DNA of 64,000 nucleotides from an uncultured Flavobacteriales bacterium (GTDB taxonomy: Bacteria; Bacteroidota; Bacteroidia; Flavobacteriales; Crocinitomicaceae), in contig CAMLRS010000001.1 of NCBI GenBank assembly GCA_946482515.1, forward strand, positions 248,001 through 312,000, written 5' to 3'. The notes under the pieces were generated by a model that did no database searches, was not told the origin of the DNA, and saw only the letters and a program-made list of their open reading frames with translations. The position numbers and the translations under genes are program-made. This document shows, in pieces, positions 1-8,522 of the stretch (within the stretch, counting starts at the first letter, position 1; each line of letters opens with the position of its first letter).

Positions 1-307
1 CATGGTAGTAGTCAACACTTCCGTCAACGGTAGATTCCACAGCGATCGTTGCCATGGGAAAATCGTTTAGCTCGTTCTGTGCCGGCAATCGCACCAGGAA
101 TTCTTCAGGATTGTTATTGTCGTAAATGAAAGCCGAAAAATCCCAGGTCTGATTTGTGCCAACGGCTCCCGAATCGGCCAGTGCTACGGTCATTGGATAA
201 TTCGTGATCAGCTGTCCTTCCTGCGGATTGATGTTAATGTTCTGGGAAAACCCTGTTGTAAGCTGGCCTATCAAAGCCGCACCCAACATAAAAATCGTTC
301 TTTTCAT
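1..307 (-). CDS. Secreted protein, N-terminal part only (runs off the window)
   Basis: Only the first 102 codons are present; the gene continues past the left edge. The start ATG is at 307-305. The protein opens with a Sec signal peptide (Lys-Arg, a hydrophobic stretch, then a likely cleavage after GFSQ, about residue 22). The mature part begins NININPQEGQ and contains a TWDFSAF stretch, a beta-rich style common in secreted Bacteroidota proteins. No catalytic motif is visible in this fragment. It may be a T9SS cargo, but the C-terminus that would show this is missing. Coding potential is clear; function is unknown. Confidence 0.75.
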   Translation of the reverse strand, partial: MKRTIFMLGAALIGQLTTGFSQNININPQEGQLITNYPMTVALADSGAVGTNQTWDFSAFIYDNNNPEEFLVRLPAQNELNDFPMATIAVESTVDGSVDYYH

Positions 308-411
308 CGCATCTAAATAAGTTCTGATGCAAAGAGAAGAAGAGCAACGACAAGTCCTGGTTAACAAGCCCTTAATTAAGGTTAATCAAGGTTAACCGGA
401 GGTCATTCCAA

Positions 412-440
412 CAAAAAAGCGGGTCGTTGCCAACCCGCTT
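412..440 (-). terminator. Rho-independent terminator of the 1004-residue protein gene
   Basis: A perfect 8-bp stem (AAGCGGGT at 417-424 with ACCCGCTT at 433-440) closes an 8-nt loop. Read on the minus strand it is followed by TTTTTTGTTGG. It lies 22 nt past the stop codon of the gene at 462-3476. Confidence 0.85.
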
Positions 441-461
441 CGTGTTATCAGTAGAAAAACA

Positions 462-3400
462 TCAGTTGCCTCCGAGTCGGCCCAATGCACCGGCGATGAG
501 CTGCGAAAGCACATTTGCCTGCTCGGGCGACAGGTTTTCGAGGATTTCGGTTACGTTACCGTTTCCACCGGAAGCACCGCTGAGAAGATCTTCCAGCACG
601 CCAGCATCGATTGGCGTTCCGCCGCCACCCAATCCATTGAGGATATTGGTAACCGCAGGCAGCTCCTGCAACAACGACGGGTGCAGTTTACCCAACGCAT
701 CCGGCAAGGAGAGCACGCCCTGCAATGCTTCGGTATAAGTTCCCTGGCTGAGTAGCTGCATTTTCATCGCCGAGCCTTTCTCATTGGTCTTGATGATATC
801 CAGAATAGGATCTTCCAGGTTGATCTCCTGGTAAATCAGGATGCTATCTCCTTCAAAACGAATCAACGGCAAGCTCCAGAAAGAATCCGGATCGAGCTGG
901 TTACCACTGGCTGTTTGCAGGTTTTGCAGGAACTCGCGGACCTTCTGCGAATCGGCGCGCAACGACGGCTCGTGGAAGGCTGTTTCGATCAGTAAACCGA
1001 GGTAGTACACGGCGTTATCGTTAATATGACGGTACAACGGATTGGATTTCGGATTCGCAATCGAGAACTCGGCGACCAGTGTAAAGGTTTCGTTGTCGGT
1101 TGTTCCGCCTGAGTTGGTAGAGAACGCTGTCATATCCACAGAAAGCAGATCGGCATCGAAGTAACGCAGCTGCGTGGTATTGTTGTCGAAGGTTGTTTTC
1201 ACGCCGATGCGGTGTACTTTCAGGGCTCCAACACCCAGTACCGGCGCGTTGTCGAGGGTAAGTGCCGCCACGAGGTCGCCGATCAATCCTGTGTCATCGG
1301 TGCTGATAACCTGGTTGAAGCGGATACGCCCCGTTGCCTGGCTTCTGCCGGCTTGCAAACGGACAGTGGCCTGCGCCGATTCGGCTGTCGTATCGTTCGG
1401 GTCAACACGTAAAATCAATGTTCCGCTCACACTTAGCTGTGATTCGTAAAACACCGTGAATTCAAGCTCGCGCACACCGATGTTTTCGATAGCCAGCTGG
1501 CGATTTACGATCTCGCGGAGCTGTCCGTAGTGGCGACCCAGTGAGCGATCAAGCAGATGCGGCTCGAAAATGCGGCGATAGTTGACGATTTCTTCCTCAT
1601 TGAACACATCCAGCTGCACGAACTGGTTATCGAACGAGCGCACCGGCAAGCCCAGCGCATTGATGATCTGCTGGAGATCGTCCTGTGAAAGGTCAAGTCC
1701 CGGCAACAGGTCGGCAATCGGAATACGCGGACGGAAGGTTTCTACGTCGAAGATCTTAACGGTGCGTATCTCGATCACTTCTTCAATGATGGTGTTCACC
1801 ACGTAATTTTCATACAGCGCCCAGCGGGTCAGATTGGCTGCGGCCGAAAGCAACGGCGAAACGGCATCGGTGGCAGTGTTGAGCGTGCTTTGCACCAGTT
1901 TTTTCGCATCGAGTGTGCGCTTAAGTGCATTGTTCACGATCTGCTTCACCGATTGGAGGCTGGTATTGATGTCGATCGACGTGCTGAGATTGCTCGACAC
2001 TTTGGAATTCGACGTGAGCGTATGTGAAACATCGGCTGCGGCACCGCCCAAAGCGATCGGAATCGGTAAAGGCAGGATCATCGCACCGCCGATCGCACCG
2101 CCGCTGACACGGTTTTTCACTTTCAGATCGGCCTGCAACAAGAGATCGATGGCCGTATCTGTGGAGCTCAGCGAAGACGTCACATCCGAAATGCGCGAAA
2201 GCGTTTCATTGAGGACCTGCTGCACGTTTTCGGTAATCGATTCCACTTCGTTCACCACGCCGTTGATGATCTTGCCCGGATCGAGGCTTTCCAGCTCGGT
2301 GAGCTCACCCAGCGTATAGCCAACGAAATTCCAGTCCTGGCGTACGTTGAACAGGAAGTTGCGCACCGGGTCCTGCACGAAGATGTTTTTCGTGTTCTTG
2401 AAATTCTTCGCAGCCTGGAACCGTCGGATGAGCGGCTTGCGGTTAAAACGGAAATCGCCTTCATCGGCTTCGCGGGAAAGAATGGGATCACGGAAAACGT
2501 TGCGCGAAACTTTCATGAGTCGTTTCAGCACTTCCGGCGGGAACAGGGCCGGGAGCTTATCGAACGGATTGTCGCCTATGCTTCCGAACAAACGATTGAG
2601 TGGCTGTGTAGCTTCTTCCAGCGGTGGCAGCAAGCTGAAGAGGAACTTCTCGCTTATTTTCCCGATGAAATCGTTCAGCAGGGTTTCGGTGATGTTCACA
2701 TTCTTGCGCAATACGCTTGTGCGGAAGACATCCAGCTCGGCCACAACATCGAGCACCTGGTCGATGAGCGGCAGGTTGAGATCCGGAAGCCCGGAAGCCG
2801 TGTGCAGCTTCAATGGGAAGTATTCGGTCGTTTCTTCTCCGTCGACGATCGTATTTTGCAGGATTTTGTCGCGGTCAACCACAAACAGCGCCACACCGTT
2901 GTGATCGGTAACGGCCGTGTCCAGCAGCTCATACGGCAGGTTCGCACCGGCATCGCCAATCGTTCCGCTTCCGATTTTAGAAAGTGAAACGGGCAATCCC
3001 GGAATGAGCGTTCCGGCAGCTGAAGAAAGCACCACGATCAGGTATTCAAAGTTTTCCGGGTCGAATTCTTTGGGTACCAGGTTCACCATTTGCGGCGCAT
3101 TGAGGGCTTTGTTCTTTTCCCTGTCCTTTAATGCCGGTACAATGGCGTCGATCCTTTGCAGCTTGGAAGCATAAAATGCACCTAAAGCGCCCTTGGCTAC
3201 CTTGTTGTACTTACTGGAAGTGTTGATCAACAGGTCATCGTTGTTGAGAATTCCGGTGATTTTCCGCTTTTTGAACGGTGTTTTCGGTACGATTTCCGGG
3301 AGCGATTTCCCTTTCGTTGTCGTAATGAGCTGAGTCTTGCCGTTTCCGGCAGCAGGTACTTTGGCAACCGTGATCTTGTCGGCGACGGCCGTTTTCGAAG

Positions 3401-3476
3401 CAGCGGTTTTGACTTTGGCAGCTGATGCTTTTGGAGCAGCCGCAACAGTTTTAGCGGGTTTTTTACTGTCTGGCAT
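462..3476 (-). CDS. Large conserved-looking protein of unknown function (1004 aa)
   Basis: I do not recognise a named family. The first ~60 residues are Lys/Ala-rich and repetitive (AAAPKASAAKVKTAASKTA), with no signal peptide. Residues ~140-230 look like a beta-sandwich or carboxypeptidase-regulatory-type domain (FEYLIVVLSSAAGTLIPGLP, then DHNGVALFVV). A middle segment reads VGYTLGELTELESLDPGK and is followed by a long Ser/Thr/Val-rich helical stretch with a Gly-rich hydrophobic patch (GGAIGGAMILPLPIPIALGG, about residue 470). The last ~100 residues contain a Gly-rich linker (GLGGGGTP, ASGGNGN). The gene stands alone, with its own terminator and about 300 bp of upstream non-coding DNA. The overall plan suggests a cytoplasmic or non-classically exported structural protein, but that is a guess. 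Confidence 0.8.
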   Translation of the reverse strand: MPDSKKPAKTVAAAPKASAAKVKTAASKTAVADKITVAKVPAAGNGKTQLITTTKGKSLPEIVPKTPFKKRKITGILNNDDLLINTSSKYNKVAKGALGAFYASKLQRIDAIVPALKDREKNKALNAPQMVNLVPKEFDPENFEYLIVVLSSAAGTLIPGLPVSLSKIGSGTIGDAGANLPYELLDTAVTDHNGVALFVVDRDKILQNTIVDGEETTEYFPLKLHTASGLPDLNLPLIDQVLDVVAELDVFRTSVLRKNVNITETLLNDFIGKISEKFLFSLLPPLEEATQPLNRLFGSIGDNPFDKLPALFPPEVLKRLMKVSRNVFRDPILSREADEGDFRFNRKPLIRRFQAAKNFKNTKNIFVQDPVRNFLFNVRQDWNFVGYTLGELTELESLDPGKIINGVVNEVESITENVQQVLNETLSRISDVTSSLSSTDTAIDLLLQADLKVKNRVSGGAIGGAMILPLPIPIALGGAAADVSHTLTSNSKVSSNLSTSIDINTSLQSVKQIVNNALKRTLDAKKLVQSTLNTATDAVSPLLSAAANLTRWALYENYVVNTIIEEVIEIRTVKIFDVETFRPRIPIADLLPGLDLSQDDLQQIINALGLPVRSFDNQFVQLDVFNEEEIVNYRRIFEPHLLDRSLGRHYGQLREIVNRQLAIENIGVRELEFTVFYESQLSVSGTLILRVDPNDTTAESAQATVRLQAGRSQATGRIRFNQVISTDDTGLIGDLVAALTLDNAPVLGVGALKVHRIGVKTTFDNNTTQLRYFDADLLSVDMTAFSTNSGGTTDNETFTLVAEFSIANPKSNPLYRHINDNAVYYLGLLIETAFHEPSLRADSQKVREFLQNLQTASGNQLDPDSFWSLPLIRFEGDSILIYQEINLEDPILDIIKTNEKGSAMKMQLLSQGTYTEALQGVLSLPDALGKLHPSLLQELPAVTNILNGLGGGGTPIDAGVLEDLLSGASGGNGNVTEILENLSPEQANVLSQLIAGALGRLGGN

Positions 3477-3784
3477 TGTGAATAGTTTATAAGTGAGAAC
3501 CTAAAATACACGCTTTTTCAAATAGCTCCAAACAGCTGATTGCTATTTGTTTAACGAAAAACCGGAATCCCGTGCCAGGCAAGCTTTTCAGTATTCGAAA
3601 AATTTAAAAATCATCGATAAAGAACACTATATTAACGACGAATTAATACTTAATTCCGTCAAATTATCTTTTTGATTTCTGTTTGGGATGGTTTTCCACC
3701 ATCCTCCTCCGGTGGATCTTCGACAACAGCACAAAAGGTTCGGTGAAGCCCACACTCATCATTAAACAGCAGGTGGAAATTAAT
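3477..3784. other. Intergenic stretch, no confident gene
   Basis: About 308 bp between two minus-strand genes. The right part (3664-3790) is less AT-rich than the gene beside it. It holds a 32-codon minus-strand frame (3664-3762) and, in another frame, a Glu/Pro-rich stretch ending before the TGA. Neither has the length or context to be called a gene; they may be remnants. A promoter for the 1004-residue gene presumably lies near 3480-3520, but no good TAnnTTTG box is seen. Confidence 0.5.
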
Positions 3785-5320
3785 TCACTCAAGAAAAAAC
3801 ATTGCTATTTGAGGAGTCACTATACCTTGTTTCAAATCTTGCATTATGCAAGGGGCGTATAAACAACCATTCATAAATACAGCATTACGGAAGAAAATAG
3901 GTTTTTCCAGTAAGATCTCCTTCTTTCCTATTATTTCTCCGGTGATTGTATTCAGTGAAGAGTAACCAATTATATTTTCACCCACCGCCCTTACGAATTT
4001 CTTGGATTTATCTATTTTATCCATACAATAAAACACTTGTATCTCTGCTGACTTTAAATGTTTGTAAAATAGAGTTGGACTAGGTGTGCTATGAACCTTA
4101 TTAAACCATTGAAATTTGTGATTGAAATCGTATCCAAGAACGGCACTAATGACAGGTGAGTCATTATGAGTAGTCGCTATCATTGGATGTATTAGAAAAA
4201 ATACAATCCTATTATTGTCTATTGTTAGACCTTGCAACGTCAAGTAACCGGCACCTTTTTTTCCATACAAGGAATCTAATATCAATTGTTCAAACCGGAT
4301 ATACTCTGTTTTTGTGGATAAATCTTCAATGGTAAATTCACCGCAAAATATTCCTTTCGGAGTTTTATCTTTTTCCTCCGTATATAATCCAAAAATCTTT
4401 AATTGGCCATTAATAAACGCACTTTTTACATTTGGATTCCCAAATGTAAGATCCGTTATAGGAAGCTCGATAGTAGAAATTTGAGCAGAAGATGTCTTTA
4501 AATAGGAGATTGTATGGTAAGGATTTACATCAGCCAGTAGAATCCCACCATGGCTTGTGTTTTTAGTAACCCCTTTTCCTTCCTCCGCAGTAAAGGTGCT
4601 TCTAACCAGTACGTCACCATTACTAAGATACTCGTAGAAACATGACAATCCATAGGATTTATCTTTCAATTTGACCGGCAAGGTAGTTGTTTGCAAGGAT
4701 GATAACTCAAAAGCGGCATTTAACAAAGTATATTCAAAACGAACATATGCTTCTGTTACCTGGATCTCACCACCTATCAACAAATCCTGCATGCGTTCCG
4801 GATTGGCACGAACGACGATGGACGATATATTTTTAGCCAAAACACCACGATCCAAATCATATGCATGTGTATTTGTATAAATCTTACGGATAGATTGAAT
4901 TGTTTTCAATGCTGGATCTAGTACTTCGAGATATAGTTCTTCTGCCTCTTTTGTTTCTTTTGTCCAAAATAACAGTATCGCATTATTCCGAACGATAAAC
5001 GTGTGGAATTTCATTTTCGGATCAACCCCGGAAAACCCTTTCAACGGCACACTCGCCACTTCAAGAAATGTTTGTTTATCAAATGCAATAAGTTTTTTCT
5101 TGTCAGGCTCATGCGAAAGAGAAAAATCCTTCAGGGTATCACTACTGAATAACAGATAAACATTTTTATTGTCTTCGCCTAATATGCGATTGAAACAGAG
5201 ATCCTTTCTATAATTCGTTTCAAATTCGGCACTCCATTTCACAGAAAGCTCCTGCGACGATACCAACGGACAATTAAACAGAATGATTGCTAGTAAGAAG
5301 GGTATATTGAATCTAGACAC
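3785..5320 (-). CDS. AT-rich secreted protein of unknown function (511 aa)
   Basis: I chose a GTG start at 5320-5318. It gives a clean signal peptide (SRFNIPFLLAIILFNCPLVSSQ) and lies 10 nt after a promoter-like box, TACTTTTGA. An ATG at 5389 would add 23 residues in front of the signal and run through that box. The mature protein is a run of beta-strand-like segments with recurring short blocks such as SNGDVLVRS and INGQLKIFGLY, suggesting a beta-propeller-like or WD40-like fold (inference). No catalytic motif is seen. Base composition is clearly more AT-rich than the flanking genes, as in the gene at 37596-39092, which has a similar size, signal peptide and general look. Function is unknown. 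Confidence 0.75.
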   Translation of the reverse strand: MSRFNIPFLLAIILFNCPLVSSQELSVKWSAEFETNYRKDLCFNRILGEDNKNVYLLFSSDTLKDFSLSHEPDKKKLIAFDKQTFLEVASVPLKGFSGVDPKMKFHTFIVRNNAILLFWTKETKEAEELYLEVLDPALKTIQSIRKIYTNTHAYDLDRGVLAKNISSIVVRANPERMQDLLIGGEIQVTEAYVRFEYTLLNAAFELSSLQTTTLPVKLKDKSYGLSCFYEYLSNGDVLVRSTFTAEEGKGVTKNTSHGGILLADVNPYHTISYLKTSSAQISTIELPITDLTFGNPNVKSAFINGQLKIFGLYTEEKDKTPKGIFCGEFTIEDLSTKTEYIRFEQLILDSLYGKKGAGYLTLQGLTIDNNRIVFFLIHPMIATTHNDSPVISAVLGYDFNHKFQWFNKVHSTPSPTLFYKHLKSAEIQVFYCMDKIDKSKKFVRAVGENIIGYSSLNTITGEIIGKKEILLEKPIFFRNAVFMNGCLYAPCIMQDLKQGIVTPQIAMFFLE

Positions 5321-5330
5321 GATTTTTTCG

Positions 5331-5339
5331 TCAAAAGTA
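5331..5339 (-). promoter_or_regulatory. TAnnTTTG-type promoter box before the AT-rich secreted gene
   Basis: Minus-strand TACTTTTGA matches the Bacteroidota -7 consensus TAnnTTTG. It sits 10 nt before the proposed GTG start at 5320 and supports that start. Confidence 0.45.
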
Positions 5340-5425
5340 GAAGATATTTCCGAAACGACTTTTATGCCTAAAAGCCCATTTTTTGACATTTATTGGAATG
5401 CAATCATATCTATTCTGATGCGTCA

Positions 5426-5584
5426 TTATTTCCTTCGAAACAGCCAGACCGCCAAGACAATGAAAGCGATCGCAACACTTCCCAGTAGCCACCAGTTCTG
5501 GACAACAAAACCCAGGACAAGTAAAACGGGAATGGCAAAGATGGCCAGCAAGTGGAATTTTCCCTGGTGGCGGTTAGTGGTCAA
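5426..5584 (-). CDS. Small two-TM membrane protein (52 aa)
   Basis: A short frame starts at TTG (5584-5582), overlapping the last codons of the 5-formyltetrahydrofolate cyclo-ligase gene, and ends with TAA at 5428-5426. The product has a short polar N-terminus (TTNRHQGKF), a first hydrophobic segment (HLLAIFAIPVLLVLGFVV), a QNWW turn, a second segment (LLGSVAIAFIVLAVWL) and a basic tail (FRRK). The hydrophobic-turn-hydrophobic-basic pattern and the overlap with the upstream gene argue for translation as the third gene of the YbaB operon. No ATG is available, so the exact start is uncertain. Function is unknown. Confidence 0.55.
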   Translation of the reverse strand: MTTNRHQGKFHLLAIFAIPVLLVLGFVVQNWWLLGSVAIAFIVLAVWLFRRK

Positions 5585-6143
5585 AGCGGACGATTTTCTC
5601 GGGCGTCACAACGGCGTTGAGTCGCACGTCGGTTGGGAGCACATCTGAAATGCTTTCTTCCAGGTCGAAGTAATGAAGACCGATGAACTGGCACGAAGGC
5701 GCACATTTCCGCAGGAAGCGGTCGTAGAAGCCCTTGCCATAGCCAACGCGGTTGCCCGATTTATCGATGGCCAGCAATGGCACAAACACAATGTCGAAGC
5801 GGTCGGCAGCAATGAGCTTTCCTTTTTTCGGCTCGGGAATGCCTTTTTCGTTGATTTCGAGCTGATCGGTGCTTTCGAAGAGGTAATGGCGCATTTCGAG
5901 ATTTTCGAAATTGGTTTTCGGAACAGCCACGCGCGCACCGATGTTCTTCGCCCGTTCCCACAACAAATACGTATTCACTTCCCGCTGCCGTTCGATGGGC
6001 AAAAACAGGGAAATGGTCTTTTCTTCCAGCTGGAAATGTTTCAGCGTCTGCTCAACGATGGTCTCGGAAAGACGATCGAGCTCACCGGGCGTCAATTGCA
6101 TGCGCCGGGCACGGTAGAGGGTACGTAGCTCAGCTTTGGTCAT
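5574..6143 (-). CDS. 5-formyltetrahydrofolate cyclo-ligase
   Basis: 189 residues, normal for the family. It converts 5-formyltetrahydrofolate to 5,10-methenyltetrahydrofolate with ATP, a salvage step in one-carbon metabolism in the cytoplasm. The N-terminus carries the basic region (KAELRTLYRARR), the middle SLFLPIERQREVNTY and VAVPKTNFEN, and the C-terminal half the family signature FVPLLAIDKSGNRVGYGKGF followed by YDRFL, which forms the nucleotide and Mg binding loop. The start ATG overlaps the stop of the upstream YbaB gene by one base (TAATG), so the two are translationally coupled. A tiny membrane-protein gene overlaps its 3' end. Confidence 0.93.
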   Translation of the reverse strand: MTKAELRTLYRARRMQLTPGELDRLSETIVEQTLKHFQLEEKTISLFLPIERQREVNTYLLWERAKNIGARVAVPKTNFENLEMRHYLFESTDQLEINEKGIPEPKKGKLIAADRFDIVFVPLLAIDKSGNRVGYGKGFYDRFLRKCAPSCQFIGLHYFDLEESISDVLPTDVRLNAVVTPEKIVRFDH

Positions 6144-6448
6144 TACCTGGCGTTAGGTGGCATCAATCCCGCCAGCGATTGCATCAGCTCTTTTTCACGG
6201 ATCTCAGTTACCTGAGAAATTGCCTGTTCGAGTGCCAGCGCGAGGAAATCCTCGAGGTGGTCTTTCTCCATCAGGTGTAGCTCTGTTGCGATGTGCAATT
6301 CCTTCAGCTTATACGTTCCGTCGAGCTTAAGGCGGATCAGTCCGTTGCCGGCCGAGCCTTCTACAATGATTTCCGGCAGGCGCGACATACCGTTGTCGGT
6401 TGCGCTTTTGAGAGCATTCAGCTGCTGTAAGAATTCAGGACCGAACAT
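6143..6448 (-). CDS. YbaB/EbfC family nucleoid-associated protein
   Basis: 101 residues from the ATG at 6448 (MFGPEFLQQLNALKSATDNG), the usual length for this family. YbaB/EbfC proteins are small dimeric DNA-binding proteins of the nucleoid. Recognisable features are the N-terminal helix, a beta hairpin (EIIVEGSAGNGLIRLKLDG), the LKELHI strand and a C-terminal helix. An ATG 16 codons upstream (6496) would add a segment not typical of the family. A TATTTTCGC box about 28 nt before 6448 also fits the shorter form. It is first in a three-gene operon with the folate cyclo-ligase and a small membrane protein. The family's glycine-methionine tail is not obvious here. Confidence 0.85.
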   Translation of the reverse strand: MFGPEFLQQLNALKSATDNGMSRLPEIIVEGSAGNGLIRLKLDGTYKLKELHIATELHLMEKDHLEDFLALALEQAISQVTEIREKELMQSLAGLMPPNAR

Positions 6449-6517
6449 ACCGCTTTTTATTTTGGGGGATTTGTCGGCGAAAATAAAGGAAACCATGTAA
6501 TTAACAAAGCATTAATG

Positions 6518-6557
6518 GGTTAGCTTTCCCGGGGGTTGTAACTTTTTTTAGCTAACC
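6518..6557. promoter_or_regulatory. 8-bp inverted repeat in a divergent promoter region
   Basis: GGTTAGCT (6518-6525) is repeated in inverted orientation as AGCTAACC (6550-6557), with 24 nt between. It lies between the divergent YbaB and acidic-protein genes. It could be an operator or a weak hairpin; no T-tract follows. Confidence 0.35.
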
Positions 6558-6594
6558 TAAAGCGTTCACAGACAATAAAAAGCTGTTTTTTACG

Positions 6595-6603
6595 TATTTT
6601 TGC
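6595..6603 (+). promoter_or_regulatory. Bacteroidota -7 box, 3 nt before the ATG
   Basis: TATTTTTGC matches TAnnTTTGY exactly and ends 3 nt before the ATG at 6607. If used, the transcript would begin at or very near the start codon. Confidence 0.5.
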
Positions 6604-6606
6604 CCC

Positions 6607-6933
6607 ATGAAACTGGTATATTCTCTTCTGATTTTCCTTGCGGTCTCAGCTATTTCGGCTGATATCGTGTGGAAATTCATTGAAAGCTCGGATCTCATTG
6701 CCGCTGACTTTCAGCCTGTGGAAGAGGATATGGACGATCCGCTGGAGGAAGAAGAAGATCCTTGTGAGAAAGAACGCAAGGAACAAAAGGAAAAAGAGCC
6801 GGTGTGGATGTTGCCGCATGCCCTTGTTTACAAGCTGATTTCTGACGAAAGCTCCGCAGAGCCGTTTCACAGACCCGATTTTTTTGACCATCATTTCCAG
6901 GCACGATTGTTCTGCCCTCCTGAATTGGTGTAA
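6607..6933 (+). CDS. Small acidic secreted protein, unknown function (108 aa)
   Basis: The N-terminus is a signal peptide or single TM (KLVYSLLIFLAVSAISA). An acidic segment follows (EEDMDDPLEEEEDPCEKE), then a Lys/Glu-rich run and a C-terminal part with the HHFQARLFCPPELV tail. Two cysteines, in the acidic segment and near the C-terminus, could pair after export. No family is recognised. It lies 37 nt upstream of the SulP transporter gene on the same strand and may share its transcript, which would link it to anion or bicarbonate transport by context only. Confidence 0.65.
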   Translation: MKLVYSLLIFLAVSAISADIVWKFIESSDLIAADFQPVEEDMDDPLEEEEDPCEKERKEQKEKEPVWMLPHALVYKLISDESSAEPFHRPDFFDHHFQARLFCPPELV

Positions 6934-6970
6934 TTGACCGCATTGTTCAATTACATTAATTCTATAGCAC

Positions 6971-8512
6971 ATGTCATCATTATTTAAAACGTGGCGGGAA
7001 GATATCCCCGCCGGTCTCGTTGTCTTCCTGGTAGCTGTTCCGCTTTGCCTCGGCATTGCGAGCGCTTCTGAAGCACCTCTTTTCTCCGGACTGATCGCCG
7101 GTATCGTGGGTGGAATCGTTATTGGTGCGATTTCCGGCTCATCACTCGGGGTTTCCGGTCCGGCTGCCGGCCTTACAGCCATTGTAGCTTCCGCGATCAC
7201 CGACCTGGGCTCGTTCGAGCTGTTTCTCACTTGCGTGGTTATTGCAGGGGTTTTCCAGCTGATCCTCGGGTTCCTGCGTGCCGGATTCATTTCCAATTAC
7301 TTCCCCAATGTGGTGATCAAAGGCATGCTGGCTGCGATCGGGATCATTATCATCCTGAAACAGCTGCCACACGCCGTGGGTTACGATAAAGATCCGGAAG
7401 GCGACGAAGCCTTTTTCCAGGTCGACGGGGAAAGCATTTTCTCCGAGCTCGTTCATTCCCTGAATTTCATTACGTGGCCGGCCGTGATCATTACGGTGGT
7501 TTCATTGGTCATCCTGATCTGCTGGGAGAAAAAATTCATCAAACGCACCTTCCTGCGATTCATCCCGGGACCAATGGTCGTTGTATTGCTGGGAATCCTG
7601 TTTACCCTCGGATTGCAGGGAACAGAATGGGCACTCATCTCCGAACATCGCGTAGACCTGGGTGTAAGCGGTAAAGGTTTCACAGAGCTGTTCACCTTCC
7701 CTGACTTTTCACAGCTGGGCGATATGAGAATCTACACCACGGCTTTGATCCTCGCGGTTGTAGCCAGCCTTGAAACGCTGCTGAGCGTGGAAGCAACCGA
7801 CAAGCTCGACCCGGAGCGCCGTGAAACATCCGGTAACCGCGAGCTCGTTGCACAAGGCGCCGGAAACATCGTTTCGGGAATGATCGGCGGATTGCCGCTG
7901 ACGCAGGTGATCGTTCGCTCATCCGTTAACATCAACTCGGGCGGTAGAAACAAGCTGGGGGCTATTTTCCACGGTTTGCTCATCGCAACGGCTGTTGTAA
8001 CCATTCCGGGTGTGATGAACTACATTCCGTTCGCATCGCTGGCTGCCGTCCTGCTGCAGGTTGGTTACAAACTTGCCAAGCCGAAAATGATTATGTCGAT
8101 CTTCAAAGAAGGCTGGCTCCAATTCATCCCGTTTGCGCTGACCGTTATCTTTGTCGTACGTCTTGACCTGCTGTCGGGTGTGGCGATCGGTCTGGCCTCT
8201 TCTGTGATCATTTCTGTGATCCAGTGGCTGACCCTGAAAGACATCAGCAAAAAACAGGTGGCGCTGAAGGCAAAAGATCAAGCCGGGCACTATCACCTCG
8301 AGTTGCCGGATTTCATTTCATTCGTTAAGAAACCGGCCGTGATCAAAGCCCTGAACGAGGTTCCTGAAAACGGGAAGCTCAAAGTCGATCTTTCGAACGT
8401 CCAGATCATTTCACAGGACGTGGAAGACACCATCCATGATTTCAAAGAAAAAGCGGAAGCGAAGAATATTTCCATAGACATTATTCCGAAAGCAACCGAT
8501 TTAACTAATTAA
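6971..8512 (+). CDS. SulP (SLC26) family inorganic anion transporter
   Basis: 513 residues. An N-terminal membrane domain of about ten or more hydrophobic segments starts at DIPAGLVVFLVAVPLCLGIA and includes the SulP-type SGPAAGLTAIVASAI region and VVASLETLLSVEATDKLDPE. A C-terminal STAS domain (from about residue 440) contains KLKVDLSNVQIISQDVEDT. SulP proteins move bicarbonate, sulfate or other anions. The next gene, 10 nt downstream, encodes a beta-carbonic anhydrase, so bicarbonate is the likeliest substrate (inference from context). The STAS domain is short. Confidence 0.9.
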   Translation: MSSLFKTWREDIPAGLVVFLVAVPLCLGIASASEAPLFSGLIAGIVGGIVIGAISGSSLGVSGPAAGLTAIVASAITDLGSFELFLTCVVIAGVFQLILGFLRAGFISNYFPNVVIKGMLAAIGIIIILKQLPHAVGYDKDPEGDEAFFQVDGESIFSELVHSLNFITWPAVIITVVSLVILICWEKKFIKRTFLRFIPGPMVVVLLGILFTLGLQGTEWALISEHRVDLGVSGKGFTELFTFPDFSQLGDMRIYTTALILAVVASLETLLSVEATDKLDPERRETSGNRELVAQGAGNIVSGMIGGLPLTQVIVRSSVNINSGGRNKLGAIFHGLLIATAVVTIPGVMNYIPFASLAAVLLQVGYKLAKPKMIMSIFKEGWLQFIPFALTVIFVVRLDLLSGVAIGLASSVIISVIQWLTLKDISKKQVALKAKDQAGHYHLELPDFISFVKKPAVIKALNEVPENGKLKVDLSNVQIISQDVEDTIHDFKEKAEAKNISIDIIPKATDLTN

Positions 8513-8522
8513 TTTCGATACC

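Noticed and set aside
3664..3762. A 32-codon minus-strand frame (MMSVGFTEPF...)
   Set aside because: Too short, no promoter or partner, and a competing frame over the same DNA looks equally protein-like; more likely a remnant.
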